Of a stretch of DNA of 64,000 bases, positions 8,039 through 16,517 are shown piece by piece. The DNA is from Ralstonia sp. A12 (GTDB lineage: Bacteria; Pseudomonadota; Gammaproteobacteria; Burkholderiales; Burkholderiaceae). The notes beneath the pieces are model-generated. The model made no database searches. It was not told where the DNA came from and worked only from the letters and a program-made list of their open reading frames with translations. The position numbers and the translations under genes are program-made. The stretch lies in assembly GCF_000801955.1 (NCBI RefSeq), contig NZ_JSZO01000004.1:235061-299060 (forward strand). Direction: 5' to 3'. How positions within the stretch are numbered: the first letter of the stretch is position 1; the number at the start of each line of letters is the position of its first letter.

Positions 8039-8764
8039 ATGTTTTCCTACGCTTCCATCAAAACTGCTGAGCAGCATCCTCTAGCTTCGTTCCGAAACCC
8101 TGTGGATGGGCCGGAGCTAAGGGTTGTTCAGTCATTTTGCGAAGAGCTAAGCGCCGGCCCCTGGGGGGATATGGCGACAACTGTCTTCGTTGAACCCAAG
8201 ATTCACGGTTGCTTCCCTGACTTGGTTGTAGTGCGATGGGACCCTGAAGTAACCGAAACGTGGAGCGCAGCCCGAGCAGAACTTGAAGCTGGCGACACGT
8301 ATTGGCTGCACTATATAAACGAGCTGGGCGCGGTCGACCGGCAGACCATCTGCCAGCGACAGGGCAACAAGCGCGGAGCGAATACATGGGAACGCCTCGC
8401 TTCAGCGGGCGTTGCCGTGCCGGTCGGTGATGAATTGCGCCGCAAGCCGCTGGCAGAGGTGTATGCCGTTAGACGACTGATTGCGGTGGAAGCGAAGGTC
8501 GGCAATTGGCGCCGGGGGCTTGACCAGGCATTCCAGAACACATGGTTTGCATCGGAGTCCTACCTGCTGCTCGACCAGCTCGGCAAGAAGAATGGCTTGT
8601 TCGAGCGGGCCAATGAACTGGGTATCGGCTTGCTTGAGCCGGGTAGCTCGTTCGATAGCTGTCCGCTACCCGCGAAATGCGGGGCGCTACCGCTGTCGCA
8701 TGCATCTTGGCTCTTTAACGAGTCTGTTTGGCGTAGCTACCCAAGCCCCATCGCAAAACACTGA
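8039..8764 (+). CDS. PD-(D/E)XK nuclease-like protein, first gene of a three-gene operon
   Basis: A 241-residue protein with a restriction-endonuclease-like core: CFPDLVVV (Asp61) and, after a long insert, LIAVEAKVGNW (Glu151-x-Lys153), then a helix RGLDQAFQNTWFASESYLLL that fits the alpha/beta core following the catalytic strand. The region between about 70 and 140 may be a specificity or partner-binding insert. Its stop overlaps the kinase start (TGATG), so the two are translationally coupled. Metal-dependent DNA or RNA cleavage is inferred from the motif only. The ribosome site is weak. Confidence 0.6.
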   Translation: MFSYASIKTAEQHPLASFRNPVDGPELRVVQSFCEELSAGPWGDMATTVFVEPKIHGCFPDLVVVRWDPEVTETWSAARAELEAGDTYWLHYINELGAVDRQTICQRQGNKRGANTWERLASAGVAVPVGDELRRKPLAEVYAVRRLIAVEAKVGNWRRGLDQAFQNTWFASESYLLLDQLGKKNGLFERANELGIGLLEPGSSFDSCPLPAKCGALPLSHASWLFNESVWRSYPSPIAKH

Positions 8765-9609
8765 TGAGTCAATCGCCCCCGGCTGTGCCGCCAGAGTTCT
8801 CTCACTATCGAGACGTACGGTACCTGACGACGGGAGGCCAGAAACAGGTTTTCAGCGCCACATGCGACAAGCACGGCAGCATCGTGCTGAAGCTCTTTCA
8901 AGCTGGCACGGACAGGGCCCGCTTTGAGCGGGAAGTTAGCGCTGTACAGCAACTTGGTAGTCGGAACATCCCGGCAATCCTTGAATGGGGAATGTTGGGG
9001 GAAGATGGCCACCAGGGTCCGTATGTCATTGAGCCGTTTGTTCCGGGTGGCTCAATTCAGCAGCATATTGATGCGGGCAGCCTTCAAGACCACAACATCA
9101 TCCAACTCGCCCACGATGTTCTCTCGGTGCTCACCCTCACCGAGCAGAAGGGCATCGTTCACCGAGACATCAAGCCGGCCAACCTGCTGCTGCATGCGGA
9201 CACCAACGCCATCTGGGTATTGGATTTTGGCATTGCGCGGCATCTCGACCGCACGGCACTGACCGTAGGCCCGATGGGCCCTTGTACGCCAGGTTTTGCC
9301 CCGCCCGAGCAGTTCAATGCTCTGGTTAGTGATATTGATGTGCGCAGCGACCTTTTTGCATTGGGCGTCACGCTGTACACCTGTGTCGAGCGAAAAAACC
9401 CATACCTGGACGGCGCGACCAGTCACACAGAAGTGTTCCAGCGCATGCAATCAACTCAGCTTCCGAGGCTATCTCGAGAGCCGGACGGATTAGCTGGCTT
9501 TACTGACTTGGTTGCCGCAATGACGCAGCTGCGACGCACCAACCGCCCGCGCACCGCTGCTGCGGCCCTGGAATGGCTTAATGATTTGCTAGCTCAACGA
9601 GCCCAATGA
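8764..9609 (+). CDS. Hanks-type serine/threonine protein kinase
   Basis: A complete kinase domain in 281 residues with no transmembrane helix or extra sensor domain. ATP Lys43 is in VLKLF and a Glu of helix C is near 57. HRDIKPANLL gives the catalytic loop with Asp135 and Asn140, DFGIAR the metal-binding Asp154, APPEQF about 179-184 the P+1 region, and SDLFALGVTLY the F helix. All catalytic residues are present. It overlaps the upstream nuclease-like gene and the downstream TIM-barrel-like gene by a few bases each. A role in switching the neighbouring nuclease by phosphorylation is inferred from coupling. Confidence 0.85.
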   Translation: MSQSPPAVPPEFSHYRDVRYLTTGGQKQVFSATCDKHGSIVLKLFQAGTDRARFEREVSAVQQLGSRNIPAILEWGMLGEDGHQGPYVIEPFVPGGSIQQHIDAGSLQDHNIIQLAHDVLSVLTLTEQKGIVHRDIKPANLLLHADTNAIWVLDFGIARHLDRTALTVGPMGPCTPGFAPPEQFNALVSDIDVRSDLFALGVTLYTCVERKNPYLDGATSHTEVFQRMQSTQLPRLSREPDGLAGFTDLVAAMTQLRRTNRPRTAAAALEWLNDLLAQRAQ

Positions 9610-10892
9610 GGCTCTACGCTCATCTGCACAGGCCGATGCGACGTGGTGGCCTGGACAGAATACAAAACTGGGGAGGATTTCGAATGGAGCTGAGTCTTCA
9701 GTTCGGCTTCGGGATGATGGAGCACTGCCGCTTCCTTGTTCGGTCGTGGGGAGGCGGGACTGTTGTCCTTAGCCCTCGTGATATGACCGAGTCCCAGATG
9801 GCACAGCTATCGCAGGACGTAGCGAAGAATGGCGGCCAGGTGCTCATTGACCCGCAGCTCTACCTGCCCAAGGCAAATCATCAACGGCTCACAGGTCATG
9901 AACATTGGCCAAACGGTGCCGGGCTGCACGGCACAACTGAACTATCGCGCGTCCTCACAGCCTTGCTGGCTCGAAATCGAGAATGCGCGGCCGCACAAAT
10001 CATACTGCCCGGCGTACTGGCCAGTCGCATCGATTCAAACTGGCTCAACGGCACCACGTTGGTCCTGGACGCGGCCTCTCGAATGGGTATCTCGGCCGAC
10101 CAGTCCATTCTCACTGTCGCCTTGATGGCGGACGCCGTAAGGGATGACCGTCAGATTGAATTGCTCGTTGAGGCGCTGGACAGCTGGGCGGTGTCGGGCA
10201 TTTATCTCATCGTGGAGCCGCCATCCGGTGCGTATCTGGTCGGTGACCTCACATGGACGACCAATGTGCTCGACATCATCGCAAGCGCCAGGCTCGCAGG
10301 CAAAGCAGTGATTTTGGGGTATTCGAACCAGCAGATGTTGATGGCTGCGTGCGCGGGCGCCAACGCGATATGCTCGGGGACGTGGATGAACGTCCGGTCC
10401 TTCACCCAAGCTCGCTTCTTGTCTCAAGACGACGACGAAATAAAGCAGCGCTCCACGTGGTACTACGCACCGCACTTGTTTACCGAGTTCAAGATTCCGA
10501 CGCTCGACATCGCCAAGAAGATTGGGGTGCTAGACCAACTGAAGACTCCGCCCGAATTCGGGTCAGACTTCGCGGCGCCGCTTTTTTCGGCGCCGCAGCC
10601 AAGCCTGGCGGGCTTCGCCGAGCAACAAGCGTTTCGCCACTTTCTGCAGTGCATGAAAACACAGGCCGCGGATTTTTCTGGCTCAAGCTTTGATGTAACC
10701 ATAGCTGGCTATCGGCAAGCACTTGATGTGGCAGAGGCCACGTTGAAGGGGCTCCGGCAGAAATCCCTCACCGGCCAACAGCGTGACTTCTACGGCGCGG
10801 AGTGCTTCGACTCGAATCGGGCGGCACTTCAAGTGCTAGAACAGAACCATGGTCCCCGGCTGCGGCGTCAATGGAAAGCACTCATGGGTTGA
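9606..10892 (+). CDS. Putative TIM-barrel protein, weakly tRNA-guanine-transglycosylase-like
   Basis: A 428-residue protein starting in an ATGA overlap with the kinase; an internal ATG after about 26 codons (MELSLQFGFGMMEH) is an alternative start. Alternating strands and helices are visible, ending in KAVILGYSNQQMLMAACAGA, which resembles the last strands of TIM barrels such as tRNA-guanine transglycosylases. The segment VVLSPRDMTESQMAQLSQDV with VLIDPQLYLPK forms the first unit. The TGT zinc motif is absent. Function is unknown; operon position suggests it is a core part of the system. Confidence 0.45.
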   Translation: MRLYAHLHRPMRRGGLDRIQNWGGFRMELSLQFGFGMMEHCRFLVRSWGGGTVVLSPRDMTESQMAQLSQDVAKNGGQVLIDPQLYLPKANHQRLTGHEHWPNGAGLHGTTELSRVLTALLARNRECAAAQIILPGVLASRIDSNWLNGTTLVLDAASRMGISADQSILTVALMADAVRDDRQIELLVEALDSWAVSGIYLIVEPPSGAYLVGDLTWTTNVLDIIASARLAGKAVILGYSNQQMLMAACAGANAICSGTWMNVRSFTQARFLSQDDDEIKQRSTWYYAPHLFTEFKIPTLDIAKKIGVLDQLKTPPEFGSDFAAPLFSAPQPSLAGFAEQQAFRHFLQCMKTQAADFSGSSFDVTIAGYRQALDVAEATLKGLRQKSLTGQQRDFYGAECFDSNRAALQVLEQNHGPRLRRQWKALMG

Positions 10893-11167
10893 CGGTATAC
10901 GTACCGTCGGGTCGTTGGTTTCAATACGTCAGAGTCACCGTTGAGCGGCACAGCAGGTCACATTGGCTTGTAAGCGAAGACTCGTTGCAAGAAGACGAAA
11001 GCTATATAGACCGCAACGAGCTTGGTGCGGACGCGCTGAAGACACGCTCATCGACCTCGCTGGCCGTAATCCTCAACCGAGTTGCGGAAGAGCTAAGGCA
11101 TGCTTACATGCGGCAAGCCAGGTGCGGTGTCGGCAGTCCGTTCCCCGCAATGCTTGGGTCCAGCTAG
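10871..11167 (+). CDS. Small ORF overlapping the TIM-barrel gene, cut at a repeat edge
   Basis: A 98-codon frame starting inside the end of the upstream gene (22-base overlap). The sequence looks protein-like in the first 70 codons (VRVTVERHSRSHWLVSEDS, VILNRVAEELRHAYMRQ). Its stop is the TAG on the first bases of the duplicated ParB segment at 11164, so the original C-terminus was probably lost there. A perfect 7-bp palindrome (GACGGTA-TACG-TACCGTC, 10891-10908) lies inside it. No family recognised. Confidence 0.35.
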   Translation: MESTHGLTVYVPSGRWFQYVRVTVERHSRSHWLVSEDSLQEDESYIDRNELGADALKTRSSTSLAVILNRVAEELRHAYMRQARCGVGSPFPAMLGSS

Positions 11168-11805
11168 AGGACCACGCCGCACGGCTGCTGGTCGAGAGAA
11201 ATGGTTGCGATGATGGATTCGAACTCCACCATCAAATCCGGATGGCGCTGGGCAACGAATTGTCGTGCTAATTCGTTTTCGAGGAGTTTGGCCAGGTATC
11301 CTTTCGCCAGCACCAGATTTAACACGTTCTGACCGTACGTCTGTTCCACGAGCTTGTACTGCCCCTGCAGGTTGCTCATTTCCTGCTCCATCTTCGCCAT
11401 CTGCTCCGGGCTGACTCCGGTCAGCTTGCGCGGCTTTTTTCCCTCGACAAGACGCGCCGCTGGCGTGGCCACCAACAGCGCCTCGGCATAGGAGACTGAC
11501 ACGTTGTTCGCGGCTACCATCAGCTCAACGCATTCGACCTGGCGTGTGGGCTTCATTTTGCAAATCGCGCGAACAAGCTCTGAGAACTGCCGGTCTCCGA
11601 GTAGCTCTGCCGCTTCGGGGCAAACGCCATCGAGCAGCGGCATCTTCTTCATAATCTGGGAAACGTCCACGGAAAGGGCTTTCGCCAATCGCTCGGGCGA
11701 TACGCCTCTGTCAATGACGCGCCGCCGTATCATGTAGCGCTCCTGGATGGTAGAGAGCCGATTGACGCGGTTGTTATACGTGTAGCTCTTGTCATCGGTC
11801 GCCAC
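11164..11805 (-). pseudogene. 5'-truncated copy of the second ParB-like gene
   Basis: This frame matches codons from about residue 88 to the end of the ParB-like protein at 15867-16769. It lacks the N-terminal ParB nuclease-fold domain, so it cannot be a full partition-type protein. Differences are substitutions plus an in-frame 3-base insertion (RRRVID against RRVID) and a 3-base deletion (FSELV against FSPELV). The frame stayed open, so the HTH and C-terminal part may still be made. No ribosome site is evident. Confidence 0.7.
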
Positions 11806-11814
11806 AAGGTAGGC
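11164..11814. repeat. Direct repeat, copy 1 (partner 15867-16517)
   Basis: About 651 bases, similar at roughly nine positions in ten to 15867-16517 and in the same orientation. The left edge of both copies is the sequence GCTAGAGGACCACGCCGCA, which contains the stop codon of the ParB-like frame. The right edge is near GCCACAAGG. The two copies flank the DUF262 gene, the 514-residue gene and the 47-residue gene. Confidence 0.75.
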
Positions 11815-11898
11815 AGCGTTCGCTTCCGGTTAGGAGCGGTCATTTCTATAGCAACACGTAGTTAGATGTGAAATCGCAAAGCAAATTCAGGGGGAAGT

Positions 11899-13683
11899 GT
11901 GAGTACGAGAACAATTGAGCAGTTCTTCACCGGCAAGAGCTTGGAAATTCCTCCATATCAGCGAGACTACGCTTGGAGTACGACAAACGTCGATGACCTG
12001 TTCGACGACATCCTAGAGGCAATGGAGATGGGGGGCAGCCACTATCTCGGGACGTTCATCTTGTCGGCTGGTGCGACCAAGGACCGCTTCAAAGTCGTGG
12101 ACGGGCAGCAGCGGCTAACTACGCTGACGATGCTCCTGGATGCCATGGTTGCAGCTCTTCCTGAGGGAGAGGTCAAGACCTACTATCGGTCGACGTTTCT
12201 TCGCCACCCGGTGCATGGACCGAAATTTACAGTCCTCGGCGAAAACCAGGCCTACTTTGCTGGAATGCTCGAAGACAAAAAACCGCATCCCGCTACCGAG
12301 GGGCAAGTCCGGTTGAAAGAGGCTTACGGCTGGATTCGTCAACGAGTCAAAGTCATCAAAGGCGATGGGGGGGAGAGGGCAATACAAAAGTGGTTAGAGA
12401 ATATCGGGAAGCTTGAGGTGCTTGAGTTTATCGAGGCGGAAGAAGGTAAGGCAATCCGCATGTTCCAGTCGGTAAATGACCGTGGAGTGCCACTGTCCAA
12501 GATGGACATTGCAAAGAGTCTTCTTATCTACTATTCAAATAGATTTCTATCCGGTGAACTTGACGAGTTTGTGGCCGAGCGATTTGGGTCGGCATTTCGT
12601 GACTATAGCCTTATCAAGGGATTGGCGGCGCAAGAGGGTTACCAGATTCGACTTATAAATCGAAATGCTTTCCGGGAAGACGATGTTTTTCGATACCACT
12701 ACTTCGCTTTTAACGTCGACGAGCACGCAAGCTCAGTTGCATTCGACTATAACGCGTCCTCAGAGACGGTTCTTGAATTCTTTCTTAAACCGATTCTGAA
12801 AGCTTTGCGAAGTGATGCGGCGAAGCTGAGCGCGTTCATTCGGCATTACGTTGCTGACCTTGCAGATTTTTTTGCTGCGTTGCGTGCGCTGATTCAAAAA
12901 ACGCGTGATGACAAAGAGCTATATATGCTTTTTGTCGTTGGTGACCTCGCGGCAACGCTCTACCCGCTTACGACGCGCCTCGCAATGCGAGGCGTTTTGA
13001 GAGAGCGCGCATACGTGCATGTCGACCTGTCGCTACTTCAGATGATTGAGGTTGCGGACCTTCGTGTTTTCAAGTTGCGAGGCACAAATCCGCAAGCGGA
13101 TATTCTTAACCTCACTCGTGAATCTGCCGATTTGCCATTGGCGAAAATTGCGAGCCACCTACGATGGTTCGTGTCCAAATTCATGGACGACGGGATGTTC
13201 GAGTCTCGTTTGTCAACGGAAGAAATGTACCGAAATCCGGGGCTGCTGAGAATTCTCAGCGCTGCGGAAGAGGACCAGCGAGTTGCGATTGGTACTGAGG
13301 AATTTGAAGTGCAGGAGCTGGTCAGCCTTGTCTGCTCGGGCCAGACCGTGGAGCATGTCCTTCCGCAGGAGCCGTCATTCGGGGTCCGTGCACATGGGTT
13401 TGCAACAGCCGAGGCGTATCTCGGTCATATCCATCGGCTTGGCAATTTAACGCTCCTTGAGAGCACGCTGAACTCGTCATGCAACAATCAGGCGGTAGAA
13501 ATCAAGATGAAGGATAAGAAGCTCTATCGTGCTTCAGGTTACGAGATGACTAAGTCATTGGCCGCAATGGGGGCCACCAAGACGCCGGCTTTTGCTCGAG
13601 TGGATATTGACAAGCGTTCCGCTGAGCTCGCACGCCTTTGTGTTGCTAGATGGCCGCTTTGGGACTATGAAGAAGCAAACTAG
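11899..13683 (+). CDS. DUF262/DUF1524 protein, GmrSD-like type IV restriction candidate
   Basis: A 594-residue protein starting at GTG with GGGGGAAG just upstream. The N-terminal DUF262 domain shows IPPYQRDYAW at about 17-26 and VDGQQRLTTL at about 67-76, the nucleotide-binding motifs of GmrS-type domains. The C-terminal DUF1524 part has VEHVLPQ at about 484-490 and LGNLTLLESTLNSSCNN at about 514-530, the His-Asn nuclease signature. Single-chain GmrSD, SspE and BrxU proteins restrict phage DNA with modified bases. It is clearly more AT-rich than the core genes, a sign of transfer, and lies between two copies of a repeat. Confidence 0.8.
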   Translation: MSTRTIEQFFTGKSLEIPPYQRDYAWSTTNVDDLFDDILEAMEMGGSHYLGTFILSAGATKDRFKVVDGQQRLTTLTMLLDAMVAALPEGEVKTYYRSTFLRHPVHGPKFTVLGENQAYFAGMLEDKKPHPATEGQVRLKEAYGWIRQRVKVIKGDGGERAIQKWLENIGKLEVLEFIEAEEGKAIRMFQSVNDRGVPLSKMDIAKSLLIYYSNRFLSGELDEFVAERFGSAFRDYSLIKGLAAQEGYQIRLINRNAFREDDVFRYHYFAFNVDEHASSVAFDYNASSETVLEFFLKPILKALRSDAAKLSAFIRHYVADLADFFAALRALIQKTRDDKELYMLFVVGDLAATLYPLTTRLAMRGVLRERAYVHVDLSLLQMIEVADLRVFKLRGTNPQADILNLTRESADLPLAKIASHLRWFVSKFMDDGMFESRLSTEEMYRNPGLLRILSAAEEDQRVAIGTEEFEVQELVSLVCSGQTVEHVLPQEPSFGVRAHGFATAEAYLGHIHRLGNLTLLESTLNSSCNNQAVEIKMKDKKLYRASGYEMTKSLAAMGATKTPAFARVDIDKRSAELARLCVARWPLWDYEEAN

Positions 13684-14006
13684 GGCTTCATGCGGTCCCG
13701 CCCGTCACGGGATGTGATGTCATAAACGCGTACAAAGAGAGCCGTTGAAGACGCCCGGCTCTCTTGGCCATTCGGAGCGAAGAGTTACCTTGAACTGGAA
13801 TAGCTGGTTAGCCCAGAAGCTACTGGAACTCGGAGTTCAAGAACTGGATTGTGTTCGAGGCATTCAAGGACGCCGTTTGGGCCGAGCTCGGCCAGATTGC
13901 AACCAGTCGCTGACTCGCCGACCCCACGGCAGTCAGGGCGACGTCCCTGGCTGCCAACCACGGCGGCAATCCCGCCACGGCCGAAAATTGGAAATCAGGC
14001 GCCGTC
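13684..14006. other. Intergenic region holding a gene fragment
   Basis: Between the DUF262 gene and the convergent 514-residue gene there are 323 bases. The only recognisable content is the fragment of the 79-residue gene at 13824-13913 and about 45 further bases of its downstream flank. No complete gene or strong terminator was seen. Confidence 0.5.
13824..13913 (+). pseudogene. Fragment of the 79-residue gene (last 29 codons)
   Basis: The frame reads WNSEFKNWIVFEAFKDAV and continues to the stop, matching residues 51-79 of the protein at 7411-7650 with five or so substitutions. The matching continues past the stop for about 45 bases. Upstream of 13824 the similarity ends abruptly, so it has no start codon of its own. 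It is a remnant of a duplication or of recombination between related cargo segments. Confidence 0.75.
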
Positions 14007-15551
14007 CTAATCTGAATAGACGGCTCTCTTCAAAACCTCGAATGCAAATTTGAGGTTCTCGTCTGTCGGTGGTTCTTTGCGCAACCACCTGGTTTCAAGG
14101 CCGAGATACGTGGCCCAGTGAATGCCCTGCGTGAATTCCCGCCACCTATCGGTTTTCGCAGCGAGCTCAATGTACTGATTTACGAGGACTCCTTGATGTG
14201 CTCCCGCACAGTACTGGGCGCATTCGTACGCTTCCTGGATGCATTGGAAAGCCTCAGCGTATTTTTGTTCGCGATAGTAGTAGGTACTTCGTTGCCAAGG
14301 AACCATCCATGGAAGTGCCCTCGTTAGCCCGCGATTCTCGAGGCGGGCGCGATAGGTCTCAATGCTCGAAATGCTAAGGTCGCTAGACTCTCTGGCCGCC
14401 AACCCATCCAGCAGGAGTTCTGCAAATCCGTCAGGGATGGCGTGTTGAGGAGCAAAGGCGTCTGGGCGTTCAAATTGGAGCGCGGCGAGTCCTCCGAAGG
14501 CCCGAGTCTCCTCAATAGCTTCATTGACGGTGAGGCAGCCGCTTGCCACGGCCTGGCTCATCAGGTCCTGCCGCGCAACAAACTTGTGCCAATAGTCGGT
14601 GACAACCTCGAACCAGACCTTATCCCACTCGCTTGGCGGAAGGTGCTCGCGAGCGATGAGTTGATGAACGAACTCGCGAACTCGTTGAGTATCGTCAACA
14701 ACGAGCTCGGCGACCAAGCAATGGCGGCTGCAGAACTCCTGCAGCGTCTCAGCCCCGAAGTGCTTCAGAACGAGCGTCGAGACGTAAGTCGCGGCCCGCG
14801 ACAGAAATAGCGCGGTCCGGATGCTTACTTTCTGCTGTTCGGGAAGCGACGGCAACCCTTGCTTGGCTCGAAATCTGTCGAGTGCTTCGAATGACTCGTC
14901 GAAGTTCCTGAGTAGCGACGACCAGGATGGAAGGTTGCGACCTGCGAGCCAATTTTTTGCACTTTCGAGGTTCTTGCCGAGAAGCGCCAAATCCGCGTCG
15001 TCCGGGCAATGGAAACGTTGGATTGAGGTTCCGACGAGCTCGTACGCCCAGCGCATGACGCGTTCGAGAGGCCACTGCCAGTCATCACCGTCTTGTTTGG
15101 GTAAGTACCAGAAAGGGTCTGCTGGCACCAGAAGGTCGTCGGCCGCGACGTTATATCGTTGGAGATGCTTGGCGAGCGAAATCGCCAACCTTGGGGCGGC
15201 GCTTTCCAGCAGAAACCATTTGGCAGTTTCGGACTTTGTGAGATAGGTGCCGTCGGTTCTCAGGGCGTATCGATATGTATCGAACAGGTCGAAAAAGACA
15301 TCTCCGAACGCCCAGAATTCGCGCGCTGGCAAAACACCGGAGATGAGATAGCTAAACGTCACGAGAAGCTTACCGAGATTGGGGTCGAGTTGACCGACCT
15401 CATTGGCTAGGCGTCTCAGTGCCGTCTGCGTGGATTTTTTTCTCGCTTCGTCAAAGCTATCGTCTTTCTCGTACTTCCTGGGCAGAACCCCGGACGCGTC
15501 GAAGACGAACTGCACTACTTCACCTTGAGTGGGGAAGCCAACAACCTTCAT
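14007..15551 (-). CDS. Large helical protein of unknown function (514 aa)
   Basis: An almost entirely helical sequence with many aromatic residues and repeat-like helix pairs, for example YYREQKYAEAFQCIQEAYE and QYIELAAKTDRWREFTQGI near the C-terminus, which look TPR-like. No enzymatic motif, signal peptide or membrane helix was seen. It converges with the DUF262 gene and is enclosed with it by the ParB-segment repeats, so the two may work as a unit. Codon use is not typical of the GC-rich core. A scaffold or sensor role is only a guess. Confidence 0.6.
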   Translation of the reverse strand: MKVVGFPTQGEVVQFVFDASGVLPRKYEKDDSFDEARKKSTQTALRRLANEVGQLDPNLGKLLVTFSYLISGVLPAREFWAFGDVFFDLFDTYRYALRTDGTYLTKSETAKWFLLESAAPRLAISLAKHLQRYNVAADDLLVPADPFWYLPKQDGDDWQWPLERVMRWAYELVGTSIQRFHCPDDADLALLGKNLESAKNWLAGRNLPSWSSLLRNFDESFEALDRFRAKQGLPSLPEQQKVSIRTALFLSRAATYVSTLVLKHFGAETLQEFCSRHCLVAELVVDDTQRVREFVHQLIAREHLPPSEWDKVWFEVVTDYWHKFVARQDLMSQAVASGCLTVNEAIEETRAFGGLAALQFERPDAFAPQHAIPDGFAELLLDGLAARESSDLSISSIETYRARLENRGLTRALPWMVPWQRSTYYYREQKYAEAFQCIQEAYECAQYCAGAHQGVLVNQYIELAAKTDRWREFTQGIHWATYLGLETRWLRKEPPTDENLKFAFEVLKRAVYSD

Positions 15552-15579
15552 GATTTGGACCCGTGTCAGAAAACAGGAG

Positions 15580-15597
15580 GCCCCGCAGAGGCGGGGC
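15580..15597 (-). terminator. Hairpin downstream of the 47-residue gene
   Basis: GCCCCGC-AGAG-GCGGGGC, followed on the minus strand by CCTCCTGTTTTC. It ends the small gene at 15607-15750 and separates it from the 514-residue gene. Confidence 0.6.
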
Positions 15598-15606
15598 GCT
15601 TGCAGA

Positions 15607-15750
15607 CTACTTGCTCGTCTGATTCGGATTCAACTGTTTTCCTCGGTTTCCATGCACCTTGGCATTTGTGGAATTCGTCCCGCTCGTTCCCTTGTTCTTG
15701 TTAAGTGAGTCCGCGCGGTCGTTGGCTTGCTGTTTCGTCTGGCTCTTCAT
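15607..15750 (-). CDS. Small Asn/Lys/Gln-rich protein (47 aa)
   Basis: A short gene with an AGGGAG ribosome site six bases before the ATG and its own terminator just after the stop. The product begins MKSQTKQQANDRADSLNKN and ends with LNPNQTSK. It is highly polar, probably disordered and basic, with no hydrophobic core. The combination of ribosome site, complete frame and terminator supports a real gene. Function is unknown; short polar proteins of this kind could be regulators or DNA-associated. Confidence 0.55.
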   Translation of the reverse strand: MKSQTKQQANDRADSLNKNKGTSGTNSTNAKVHGNRGKQLNPNQTSK

Positions 15751-15781
15751 GTCGAGCTCCCTAGTAGTGGAAGGAGTTGGC

Positions 15782-15916
15782 ATGCTAGGTAGCCGCTCGG
15801 ACGACTACCAGGTGAAAATTGGCGACGAAGTTTTTTTTGGGGGGCTCGTGGCAGCTCTGCGCCCGGCTAGAGGACCACGCCGCATGGCTGCTGGTCGAGA
15901 GAAATGGTTGCGATGA
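15782..15916 (+). pseudogene. Short ORF with good ribosome site, cut at the repeat edge
   Basis: AAGGAG lies five bases before the ATG. The frame starts MLGSRSDDYQVKIGDEVFFG and then contains a T8G6 run at 15831-15844. From 15866 it reads through the 3' end of the ParB-like gene in the opposite sense, which cannot be its native C-terminus. It looks like a gene interrupted at the same sequence edge that cuts the ORF at 11167. Confidence 0.35.
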
Positions 15917-16517
15917 TGGATTCGAACTCCACCATCAAATCTGGATGGCGCTGCGCAACGTACTGCCGTGCCGATTCATTTTCGAGGAGCTTGGCGAGGT
16001 ACCCTTTCGCCAGCACCAGGTTTAATACGTCCTGGCCGTAAGTCTGTTCCACGAGCTTGTACTGCCCCTGCAGGTTGCTCATCTCCTGTTCCATCTTCGC
16101 CATCTGTTCAGGGCTGACTCCGGTCAGCTTGCGCGGCTTCTTGCCCTCCACCAGGCGCGCCGCTGGCGTGGCCACCAACAATGCCTCGGCGTAGGAGACC
16201 GACACGTTGTTCGCGGCCACCATCAGCTCAACGCATTCGACTTGGCGCGTGGGCTTCATTTTGCGAATGGCGCGAACAAGCTCCGGTGAAAACTGGCGGT
16301 CGCCCAGCAGCTCCGCGGCTTCGGGGCAAATTCCGTCGAGCAGCGACATCTTCTTGATAATCTGGGACACATCCACAGAAAGAGCTTTCGCCAATCGTTC
16401 GGGCGAGACGCCTCTGTCAATGACGCGCCGTATCATGTAGTGCTCCTGGATGGTCGAGAGCCGATTGATACGGTTGTTATACGTGTAGCTCTCATCATCG
16501 GTCGCCACAAGGCAGGC
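15867..16517. repeat. Direct repeat, copy 2 (partner 11164-11814)
   Basis: This copy is the 3' part of the intact ParB-like gene. See 11164-11814 for the extent and divergence. Both copies run in the same orientation, about 4.7 kb apart, and could recombine to delete the cargo between them. Confidence 0.75.
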
